From assembly GCA_003450555.1 (NCBI GenBank), contig DMFQ01000407.1:3617-11076 (forward strand): a stretch of 7,460 nucleotides of DNA, read 5' to 3'. The position numbers and the translations under genes were made by a program. The DNA comes from Ktedonobacter sp. Its GTDB lineage: Bacteria; Chloroflexota; Ktedonobacteria; Ktedonobacterales; Ktedonobacteraceae. Below, piece after piece: positions 1-4,944 of the stretch. A model generated the notes under the pieces. It was not told the DNA's origin. It made no database searches and was given only the letters and a program-made list of their open reading frames with translations. The stretch's first letter is position 1, and each line of letters opens with the position of its first letter.

Positions 1-1
1 C

Positions 2-33
2 GTAGCTCTGTAGCTGTAGCTCTCTCTCCTCTC
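2..33. repeat. Short low-complexity GTAGCT/CT repeat
   Basis: GTAGCT occurs three times in 20 bases (from 2, 10 and 16), followed by a CT-rich run to about 33. It is direct sequence repetition at the window edge, with no function I can assign. It may be a simple-sequence tract in the intergenic region before efp. Confidence 0.6.
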
Positions 34-228
34 GCGAAATTTGCCAGGACGTGATAAACTATTGACTGAATTAAATCGTGTCCTCAGTGGGCGTACTCCC
101 ATGGTAGAAGAACTGACAGGCTCGTCCCAATGGCCTTTCACCACATCGTGGAGTATTTTTAAGACCCCGAACGTTTCAACAAGAGCGTTTTGAGCCAGAA
201 ACAGGAGAAGAGCATCAACTTTCTCCTA

Positions 229-237
229 TGGTATACA
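229..237 (+). promoter_or_regulatory. Possible extended -10 promoter of efp
   Basis: TG-G-TATACA at 229-237 fits an extended -10 box (TGn plus a TATAAT-like hexamer, four of six matches). No good -35 is visible at 16-18 bases upstream. It would start RNA near 244, giving a leader of about 30 nt that contains the efp ribosome-binding site. This is weak evidence; the real promoter may lie elsewhere in 1-273 or upstream. Confidence 0.3.
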
Positions 238-273
238 CCTGTAAGCAATTGATTGAAGAGGAGAATGTAACCC

Positions 274-840
274 TTGGGTGCAACAACAACAGCCGATTTT
301 CGTAATGGCATGGTTATTCGCTATAATGGCGAGCTATATACCGTCGTCGAATTTCATCACGTCAGTCCCGGCAACTGGCGTGCCTTCGTCCGTGTCCGCC
401 TGAAAAATGTCAAGAACGGCCGTATCTTAGAGCAGCGCTTCCGCGCCGGTGAAGAAATTGAGGATGTGCGCGTCGAGCATCAGAACTGGCAGTTTCTCTA
501 CATCGATGGCGAAGATTATATTTTTATGAATACCGAGACCTTCGATCAGCAACCTGTGCCGAAAGAGATGCTTGGTGATGCTGTCCCATTTCTCAAAGAG
601 CAGGACATTGTAGAGCTCCTGGTAGATGGCGAAAACATTATCGCTGTAGAGTTACCGAACTTCCTGGAGTTAAAAGTAGAGAGCGCCGAACCTGGCGTTC
701 GTGGAGATACAGCCAATAACGTGACCAAGCCCGCTACCCTTGAGACCGGGGCAGTCATCAATGTGCCCCTGTTTGTAAATCCGGGCGACAGAGTCCGCGT
801 CGATACACGTACAGGCCAGTATGTTGAACGTGTAAAATAA
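274..840 (+). CDS. efp: Elongation factor P
   Basis: EF-P binds between the P and E sites of stalled ribosomes and speeds peptide-bond formation at consecutive prolines. The product is 188 residues, the usual length, and aligns with E. coli EF-P (as I recall it) without gaps over the first 38 residues. The N-terminal KOW-like domain is about 1-64, followed by two OB-fold domains. The C-terminal family signature is clear (GDTANNVTKPATLETG, then VPLFVNPGDRVRVDTRTG). The start is TTG: an in-frame TAA lies six bases upstream, GAAGAGGAG sits at a suitable distance, and the TTG gives the same N-terminal length as E. coli. The next in-frame ATG (codon 13) would cut into domain I. Notable: the domain I loop reads PGNWRAF where E. 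coli has PGKGQAF, so Asn34 replaces the modified Lys34. No EpmA/B, EarP or other modification gene is in the window. Confidence 0.97.
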   Translation: MGATTTADFRNGMVIRYNGELYTVVEFHHVSPGNWRAFVRVRLKNVKNGRILEQRFRAGEEIEDVRVEHQNWQFLYIDGEDYIFMNTETFDQQPVPKEMLGDAVPFLKEQDIVELLVDGENIIAVELPNFLELKVESAEPGVRGDTANNVTKPATLETGAVINVPLFVNPGDRVRVDTRTGQYVERVK

Positions 841-858
841 TCTCACAATATCTTACGA

Positions 859-933
859 GGATGTGGGCACGTGGGCACGTCACCAGTTCATTCTGGTTGC
901 CTATCCACTACCCACACCAACTTACCCACATCC
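859..933. repeat. Inverted repeat in the efp/dgkA convergent gap
   Basis: GGATGTGGG (859-867) is the exact reverse complement of CCCACATCC (925-933), 57 bases apart. Inside is a small hairpin, ACCAG (882-886) with CTGGT (893-897) around a 6-base loop. The arms overlap a tandem GTGGGCAC (863-870, 871-878) and two copies of TACCCACA (909-916, 923-930). The region separates two convergent genes and may help end transcription from both sides. There is no T-tract, so a standard rho-independent terminator is not supported. Confidence 0.5.
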
Positions 934-937
934 CACT

Positions 938-1339
938 CTACCTGAACGCCACTGCCCACAAATGCGGCCCCAGCACAAAGAGTCCAATGACCACCGACAA
1001 GATCGCGCTCAATAACACCGCCCCTGCCGCTACATCTTTTGCGATTTTTGCCAGGGGATGATATGCAGGGGAGAACAGGTCAACACACAACTCGATAACC
1101 GTGTTAAACATCTCAGTTATAAATACACCTGTTATGGCCACAAAAATCATGGCGAACTCAACCGCCGAGATACGCAGCACAATTCCCATGGCAACAGCGA
1201 GGCAGGCAATCACAACATGCACCTTCACATTACGCTGCGTGCGCAGGGCATACCACAGACCGCTGAAAGCATAGTGAAATCCGCCAATAAATTTCGACCA
1301 ATCTGTTTTCTGGGCTTGCGGTAATTTCGGTTGGCTCAT
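938..1339 (-). CDS. dgkA: DgkA-family lipid kinase, probably undecaprenol kinase
   Basis: Small integral-membrane kinase of the prokaryotic diacylglycerol kinase family. In Gram-positive-type bacteria these proteins mainly phosphorylate undecaprenol, recycling the lipid carrier for wall and surface glycans. The 133-residue protein has an amphipathic N-terminal part and about three membrane helices (roughly 41-57, 61-80, 104-124). The family core is EMFNTVIELCVDL at 76-88 (Glu76, Asn79, Glu83, Asp87) and AKDVAAGAVLL with Lys101-Asp102. At the place of the metal-binding Glu28 of E. coli DgkA I see Gln35 (RTQRN), a change I believe other members share. Its ATG overlaps the ybeY stop codon by four bases (ATGA), so translation is probably coupled. 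No strong ribosome-binding site of its own is visible. The ybeY-dgkA order is common in Gram-positive-type genomes and supports the call. Activity on undecaprenol rather than diacylglycerol is inferred. Confidence 0.93.
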   Translation of the reverse strand: MSQPKLPQAQKTDWSKFIGGFHYAFSGLWYALRTQRNVKVHVVIACLAVAMGIVLRISAVEFAMIFVAITGVFITEMFNTVIELCVDLFSPAYHPLAKIAKDVAAGAVLLSAILSVVIGLFVLGPHLWAVAFR

Positions 1340-1923
1340 AGTTGCTCTGCTTTCCGCCCTACAGCTTGCAGCACTGATTGCTGTAGAGCGACCATTTTCT
1401 GATAGCCAGCCTCGCTCTGATCATCATATCCAACGAGATGGAGCACGCCGTGAGCAAGGAGATAAAGGAATTCATAAAACGGTGAATGGCCTGCTGCAGA
1501 GGCTTGTTGCAACACTGTTGGCCAGGAAATCACGATATCACCCAGGTTGGTGATCTGTCCGGGCGGTGTGATAAATGCTGGCCTGCCAGCATCGTTCGTC
1601 TCCCGGGCTTCTCCTCCGCTTCCTTCAACTGGCATCCATAATTCATCTAGCGGAGCATCGACCAGAGGTTGCTCGAGCAAAGGAAACGAGAGAACGTCGG
1701 TGGGTTTGTCCTGTTGGCGATACTGTTTATTCAGGTCCCGTATACCTTCTTCATCGGTAACAAGCAGTGTCAGCATCACCGCTTGAGTTATACCGGCAGC
1801 CAGCAGTGTATGTTCGACCACAAGATCTAGTTCAAGCGTCTTGAGCGTCTGCTGAATAGCAGCATTTTGCTCGTCATTACCTGCGTTAATATAGAGTTCA
1901 ATCTCAGGATGTTGTTCATTCAT
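1336..1923 (-). CDS. ybeY: YbeY, rRNA maturation endoribonuclease
   Basis: YbeY (UPF0054) is a metal-dependent single-strand RNase that acts in 16S rRNA 3'-end maturation and ribosome quality control. From the ATG at 1923 the product is 195 residues. Family landmarks are LNKQYRQQDKPTDVLSFP (64-81), LGDIVIS (127-133) and HGVLHLVGYDD (158-168). About 45 residues lie between the TDVLSFP and LGDIVIS blocks, more than in E. coli YbeY (155 residues in all), and this explains the length. His158 and His162 are present, but the third metal-ligand position is Asp168 instead of His. I chose the ATG at 1923 because TGAGG stands 9 bases upstream. A longer in-frame reading from GTG 1995 would run through the leader hairpin, lacks a ribosome-binding site and adds residues unlike the family. 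It is the first gene of a unit with dgkA. Confidence 0.94.
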   Translation of the reverse strand: MNEQHPEIELYINAGNDEQNAAIQQTLKTLELDLVVEHTLLAAGITQAVMLTLLVTDEEGIRDLNKQYRQQDKPTDVLSFPLLEQPLVDAPLDELWMPVEGSGGEARETNDAGRPAFITPPGQITNLGDIVISWPTVLQQASAAGHSPFYEFLYLLAHGVLHLVGYDDQSEAGYQKMVALQQSVLQAVGRKAEQL

Positions 1924-1932
1924 ACTATAGAA

Positions 1933-1936
1933 CCTC
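1933..1936 (-). promoter_or_regulatory. Ribosome-binding site of ybeY
   Basis: GAGG on the minus strand, 9 bases before the ATG at 1923. It decides the start in favour of 1923 over GTG 1995. Its first G is also the last base of a segment (1945-1936) able to pair with the leader hairpin region. Confidence 0.7.
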
Positions 1937-1946
1937 AATGTCTTGT

Positions 1947-1976
1947 TCAATACAATAGAGTACCCACAAGGGACAT
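1947..1976 (-). CDS. Candidate nine-codon leader peptide upstream of ybeY
   Basis: ATG at 1976 follows AAGGAG by five bases, a stronger ribosome-binding site than that of ybeY itself. It opens a reading frame for MSLVGTLLY that ends with TGA at 1949-1947. It is out of frame with ybeY and ends about 24 bases before the ybeY ATG. Its start lies in the loop and its first codons in the 3' arm of the 9-bp hairpin, so translating it would have to open that stem. No homology can be judged at this length; translation is inferred only from the ribosome-binding site and context. Confidence 0.35.
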   Translation of the reverse strand: MSLVGTLLY

Positions 1977-1992
1977 TGTCTCTCCTTGTGGG
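1963..1992 (-). promoter_or_regulatory. Hairpin in the ybeY mRNA leader
   Basis: On the minus strand CCCACAAGG (1992-1984) and CCTTGTGGG (1971-1963) form a perfect 9-bp stem with a 12-base loop. Only A/U-mixed sequence follows, so it is unlikely to be a rho-independent terminator. The upstream arm and loop contain AAGGAG (1987-1982), and the loop holds an ATG (1976). The hairpin therefore masks the start region of a short leader ORF. It lies within the transcript predicted from the promoter at 2028-2057. Confidence 0.7.
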
Positions 1993-2027
1993 CACCCATG
2001 TATCTATACTTCGTGGACTGCGGGAAA

Positions 2028-2057
2028 ATTATAAGCCAGCCCCAATCATCATGTCAA
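2028..2057 (-). promoter_or_regulatory. Consensus sigma-70-type promoter of ybeY-dgkA
   Basis: Minus strand TTGACA (2057-2052), an 18-base spacer, then TATAAT (2033-2028): both hexamers match consensus exactly. RNA would start near 2021, giving a leader of about 98 nt before the ybeY ATG. The TGA stop of the flippase-like gene (2056-2054) lies inside the -35 box, so the promoter begins within the end of the upstream gene. This makes ybeY-dgkA a transcription unit of its own, perhaps with added read-through. Confidence 0.85.
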
Positions 2058-3250
2058 GATTTTTTTGCTTGCTTTGTTGCTTGCCTCCCAAACGCAAGCA
2101 TGAACACTATGAACCCGAATAGGACGATACTGAGCAGGCTAATCGTGCGATCAAGCACGATAGCGGCTGTCGATAAGTTCAAGGCGTTCGGTGCCCCGTG
2201 GTTGAAGAGCCCAATCATCGCTAGCATACCGGCCTCAACCAGCCCGACACCACCACCTGTGAACGGAACAACCGTTAACAGCGCTTCACCCAGCCCTATG
2301 AAGAATGAAGCTGAGAGCATATGTAAAAGACCGCCGCCAATCAGGTTGAGGGCCATGGCTACACAGAAGAAGCGTAAAGCTTCACAAGCCCAAACACCGA
2401 ATGTTAGTCCTGTCAACGTGGGTATACGCTTGAACGAGCCAAGCGTCCCTTCCTGGAAATGATAATAATAATCTCGGAAGCGCGCTGGCACCAGTGTAGC
2501 AATGCGTGTAGGGAAGAGGCGCATGATGAACAGAGCCGCTATTCCCAGCACGACAGCTACCAGCGTCAGCTCCAGTCCTCCTCGTAGATACACAGGGAGA
2601 TTTGAGTGCAGGCTGACGATTAATGCTGAGATAAAGAGCAGCAGGAGGACAATCAGATCCAGCAGGCGTTCAGCCATCACGGTTCCAAAAGTGCGGGTCG
2701 CCGAGACTCCCGCTTCCTGGCGCAAAAGATAAGCGCGATACAGGTCACCTAACTTGGCAGGCACAATGGCATTGGCGAACCATGATATGAAAATGATCTC
2801 TACCAGCTTCCAGAATTTCGGTAGCTCAACGCCATTTGCTTTGGTATAGCCCACATTCTCCAGTAGAATACGCCAACGAAGAGCTCGTAAAGGAAAAGAA
2901 AGATAGTAAATAACGAAAGCGGCCAGTAAAAAAATGACATTGGCGCTCTTCATCGCCATCCAGGTTTTCTGGGGATCGATTTGTAATTTTTGTATGAAGA
3001 AAACAATCGCGACAATGACGATGACGAGAGGGACAATGGTACGCCAATTGAGCAATCTTTTACTCAGCGACAATTGTTCGCGTGTAATCTCTGTCTCGAC
3101 TTGTGCTTGATTGTTCTCTTTTAATTGCTGCTGTTCTAAAAGTTCTGCCGTTTTTTTCTCGACTACTTCAGTCGGGTTGTCATCTACAGAAGACACACTA
3201 TTATTTTGCGATTTCTGCCTGATCAAAATTTCCTCCATTGCCACCAACAT
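2054..3250 (-). CDS. Flippase-like membrane protein (LPG_synthase_TM/UPF0104 family)
   Basis: Polytopic membrane protein of the family that includes the membrane domain of MprF and archaeal AglD. Such proteins are thought to move or handle lipids or lipid-linked sugars, but individual functions are rarely known. The 398 residues begin with a hydrophilic, Glu/Gln-rich segment (about 1-65, possibly coiled) on the likely cytoplasmic side. Several hydrophobic helices follow from about 72 onward. Family landmarks are YYLSFPLRALRWRILL, NAIVPAKLGDLYRAYLL, AERLLDL, VPFTGGGVGLVEAGML and LDRTIS near the C-terminus. No soluble aminoacyl-transferase domain is attached, so it is not a full lysyl-PG synthase. 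The start at 3250 overlaps the end of the ligase-like gene by 50 bases. ATG at 3238 (codon 5) is an equally possible start; neither has a good Shine-Dalgarno. Translational coupling with the upstream gene is likely, and a shared role in surface glycan assembly is inferred. Confidence 0.85.
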   Translation of the reverse strand: MLVAMEEILIRQKSQNNSVSSVDDNPTEVVEKKTAELLEQQQLKENNQAQVETEITREQLSLSKRLLNWRTIVPLVIVIVAIVFFIQKLQIDPQKTWMAMKSANVIFLLAAFVIYYLSFPLRALRWRILLENVGYTKANGVELPKFWKLVEIIFISWFANAIVPAKLGDLYRAYLLRQEAGVSATRTFGTVMAERLLDLIVLLLLFISALIVSLHSNLPVYLRGGLELTLVAVVLGIAALFIMRLFPTRIATLVPARFRDYYYHFQEGTLGSFKRIPTLTGLTFGVWACEALRFFCVAMALNLIGGGLLHMLSASFFIGLGEALLTVVPFTGGGVGLVEAGMLAMIGLFNHGAPNALNLSTAAIVLDRTISLLSIVLFGFIVFMLAFGRQATKQAKKS

Positions 3251-4766
3251 TTGTAGTTACTCTCTCTAAACGGATTAAGACAATAAGGAGTAACGCAATC
3301 AGGTTGGTTAGACTATGTACATATAAATCGTCAACGAGATTATGGACGCATACAGATAAAAGTGCCGCCAATAATCCTATTGCCAATGCCCGGTCATTCC
3401 TGAGTATGTGCAGGATGGCATATTCTCCTTGAGCCTGGGAACGAGCTGTCATCCTCATTGGTTGCACCAATGCAAGCAACTTGTCCCGCATGCCCGGTGG
3501 TGCCTGGATCTTGGGCGGAGGTGTGCTACATTCAGCCTTCGCCTGTATATATTTTTTGCGAATGCTGCTATAAGCACTCCCAGCAGCCACAAAAAGTGCC
3601 ATCAGAAACAGTAAATAGGCTGTCAATCCTATAGAACCGATTTCAGCGGCAATATTGATGTAGTAGTTATGTGCATGTCCGAGTGAATTGACAAAAATTG
3701 TGACAAAGTATTGCGAATATGCGTCGGGATAGTTTCCAATGCCTACGCCAGTAAGGGGATGATGAAGGAACATGCGAATACCGGCAATCCAGTGTGCTAA
3801 ACGTTCCGCTGTTGAATAATCCTGTGAGCTGGGAGCGATGAACGAAATTTGAATGATCCCTAAGAATTTCAACGCTGGTGTAATCACATTCGTTGGTATC
3901 CAGCCAGTGAAAAACATCTCGACCACAACTAGCGCTGCTAACGCCAGTAGAGCTATCAGCTTCCGCAAATGGGGAAAGCCCACTATCACAATGAACAGCA
4001 GTGCCACTGCAATAGCAATCTCTCCACCACGCGATTGTGTGAGATACTCTGCCGCTGCGAGCAGAACGCTTGCCAATCCCGCCAGAATGCGTGTCAACCG
4101 ATCACTGCCGAGCAACATCAGAGCCAGGACAATACTTAACGGGATATTGAGATATCCAGCAAATGGGTTAGGTTGATCAAAAGTTCCGTATACCCTCAGG
4201 CTCGTATCGCGAATAAAAGCCTCTGGTCCCAGATTAAAAAATGCCTGGAAATAGCCAAAAAAAGCTTGCGTGATCCCCGCCAGGCAAACGAGTACGATGA
4301 TCGTCCAGATTTGCTTGCGAGTTCGGATATATTGCGAACCGACCAGCAGCAGTACCAGGAATTCCAGCCATTTGCTCACCTCTTTCAAGCTTGAACCGAT
4401 GCTAATGGATGACCGCATGGAGAGCACCATTGTGCCAAGCAGCGCAAGGAGAGCAAATAGCAGATAGAGGGGAACATTTGAGGCCTCCCGGTCAATAGGC
4501 CCAATAGGCCCTCTACCCTCACTAAATGTTCCCCGCTCTCCATACGAGAAGGTTGAACGCAGTCCGAAACTCAGTAGCCAACCGGCGCCCAGCAAGACTA
4601 CCAGGATATCAGCGCTGTTTAAATGCAACCCCGCGACATCGATAGTATCAAGCGAACCCCAGGGTACGGCAAAAGGCATGAGGTAGAGTGCTATACGGGG
4701 ACGGAGGATTGTCCAGATGAGGATGACGCAATAAAACGGGATCCGGTAATTCCATGGCTCCTGCAA
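3201..4766 (-). CDS. O-antigen ligase/polymerase family (Wzy_C) membrane protein
   Basis: Member of the WaaL/Wzy/PglL-like superfamily, which transfers or polymerises undecaprenyl-linked glycans on the outer face of the membrane. The 521 residues are rich in membrane helices. Family landmarks are RVYGTFDQPNPFAGYL (191-206), LTQSRGGEIAI (242-252), HHPLTGVGIGNYPDAY (335-350) and HAHNYYINIAAEIGSIG (364-380). The long hydrophilic loop at about 400-455 contains PPP at 416-418, an EF-P-type stall sequence. A second loop (about 78-100) is encoded by a palindromic 66-bp element. The 5' end is doubtful. TTG at 4766 is the first usable codon after an in-frame TAG (4796-4794) and lacks a ribosome-binding site. 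A frame open from ATG 4914 would join this one if a T5 run at 4783-4779 were one base shorter, giving about 570 residues. It follows the UDP-glucuronate decarboxylase-like gene and overlaps the flippase-like gene. Ligase versus polymerase cannot be decided here. Confidence 0.87.
   Translation of the reverse strand: MQEPWNYRIPFYCVILIWTILRPRIALYLMPFAVPWGSLDTIDVAGLHLNSADILVVLLGAGWLLSFGLRSTFSYGERGTFSEGRGPIGPIDREASNVPLYLLFALLALLGTMVLSMRSSISIGSSLKEVSKWLEFLVLLLVGSQYIRTRKQIWTIIVLVCLAGITQAFFGYFQAFFNLGPEAFIRDTSLRVYGTFDQPNPFAGYLNIPLSIVLALMLLGSDRLTRILAGLASVLLAAAEYLTQSRGGEIAIAVALLFIVIVGFPHLRKLIALLALAALVVVEMFFTGWIPTNVITPALKFLGIIQISFIAPSSQDYSTAERLAHWIAGIRMFLHHPLTGVGIGNYPDAYSQYFVTIFVNSLGHAHNYYINIAAEIGSIGLTAYLLFLMALFVAAGSAYSSIRKKYIQAKAECSTPPPKIQAPPGMRDKLLALVQPMRMTARSQAQGEYAILHILRNDRALAIGLLAALLSVCVHNLVDDLYVHSLTNLIALLLIVLIRLERVTTNVGGNGGNFDQAEIAK
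4469..4534. repeat. 66-bp palindromic element inside the ligase-like gene
   Basis: GGGGAACATTT (4469-4479) is the exact reverse complement of AAATGTTCCCC (4524-4534), 44 bases apart. Inside are the 8-bp palindrome GAGGCCTC (4480-4487) and a 9-bp tandem repeat CAATAGGCC (4493-4501, 4502-4510). The span is 66 bases, a multiple of three. It codes for roughly residues 78-100, a hydrophilic loop (with GPIGPI from the tandem repeat) between membrane helices. This looks like a small palindromic insertion tolerated in frame; no second copy is in the window. Confidence 0.55.
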
Positions 4767-4778
4767 GGCAATCAGCAG

Positions 4779-4914
4779 AAAAAGTGCGCACCGCTACTCC
4801 TATCAAACCTACTAGATTTGATACGGTCAGCTTTTCACGCCATAAAAGAGCCGCTGTTTGCAGCCATGAAACCTGGCGGACTCTCTCCAATCCACCAGCA
4901 CCGGGATTATTCAT
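4779..4914 (-). other. Probable displaced N-terminal coding segment of the ligase-like gene
   Basis: ATG at 4914 opens a frame starting MNNPGAGGLERVRQVSW and continuing with LVGLIGVAVRTF up to the T5 run at 4783-4779. One base fewer in that run would continue it as LLIALQEPWNYR into the ligase-like protein, with no stop and a hydrophobic helix across the junction. It begins 30 bases after the SDR gene's stop. No clear ribosome-binding site precedes ATG 4914. It may be a sequence error, a true frameshift or chance. Confidence 0.45.
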
Positions 4915-4944
4915 GCTGTTCGCTAATTTTCTGGGGTTTGTCCC

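Larger units (their letters stand above)
1..273. other. Upstream region of efp without a convincing gene
   Basis: No gene is supportable here. The frame beginning at base 1 closes with TGA at 52-54 and could be the last 17 codons of an upstream gene. A second plus frame stays open from about 20 to its TGA at 191-193. It has only a late ATG (101) and no ribosome-binding site, and I do not recognise its product. A 6-bp inverted repeat, GGAGAA (204-209) and TTCTCC (221-226), lies shortly before efp. No T-tract follows it, so it is not a standard terminator. Confidence 0.5.

Noticed and set aside
20..193. Open plus-strand frame of 57 codons before the TGA at 191-193
   Set aside because: No start codon with a ribosome-binding site; the same frame has TAG at 11-13 and 17-19; the product is not recognisable. 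Probably chance, or the remains of a gene.
204..226. GGAGAA/TTCTCC hairpin before efp as terminator or riboswitch
   Set aside because: Only 6 bp, an 11-base loop, no T-tract and no recognisable riboswitch core.
265..270. ATG followed at once by TAA, in frame before the efp TTG
   Set aside because: A start-stop pair could in principle regulate, but the GAGGAG is almost touching this ATG, while TTG 274 has proper spacing. Six bases are too little evidence.
861..1324. Plus-strand frames opposite dgkA and ybeY
   Set aside because: Shadows of strongly recognisable minus-strand genes; no family features and no ribosome-binding sites.
1336..1995. Longer ybeY from GTG 1995
   Set aside because: No ribosome-binding site; the extra 24 residues come from the leader hairpin region and do not look like the family. 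ATG 1923 has GAGG at 9 bases.
1925..1999. 24-codon frame from ATG 1999 ending one base before the ybeY ATG
   Set aside because: The position is suggestive of coupling, but no Shine-Dalgarno precedes it. The nine-codon ORF with AAGGAG is the better candidate.
4648..4778. Continuation of the 4914 frame beyond the T5 run (ELPDPVLLRHPHL...)
   Set aside because: It overlaps the ligase-like protein in another frame, turns hydrophilic and proline-rich, and resembles nothing. Only the part upstream of the T run looks like real coding.
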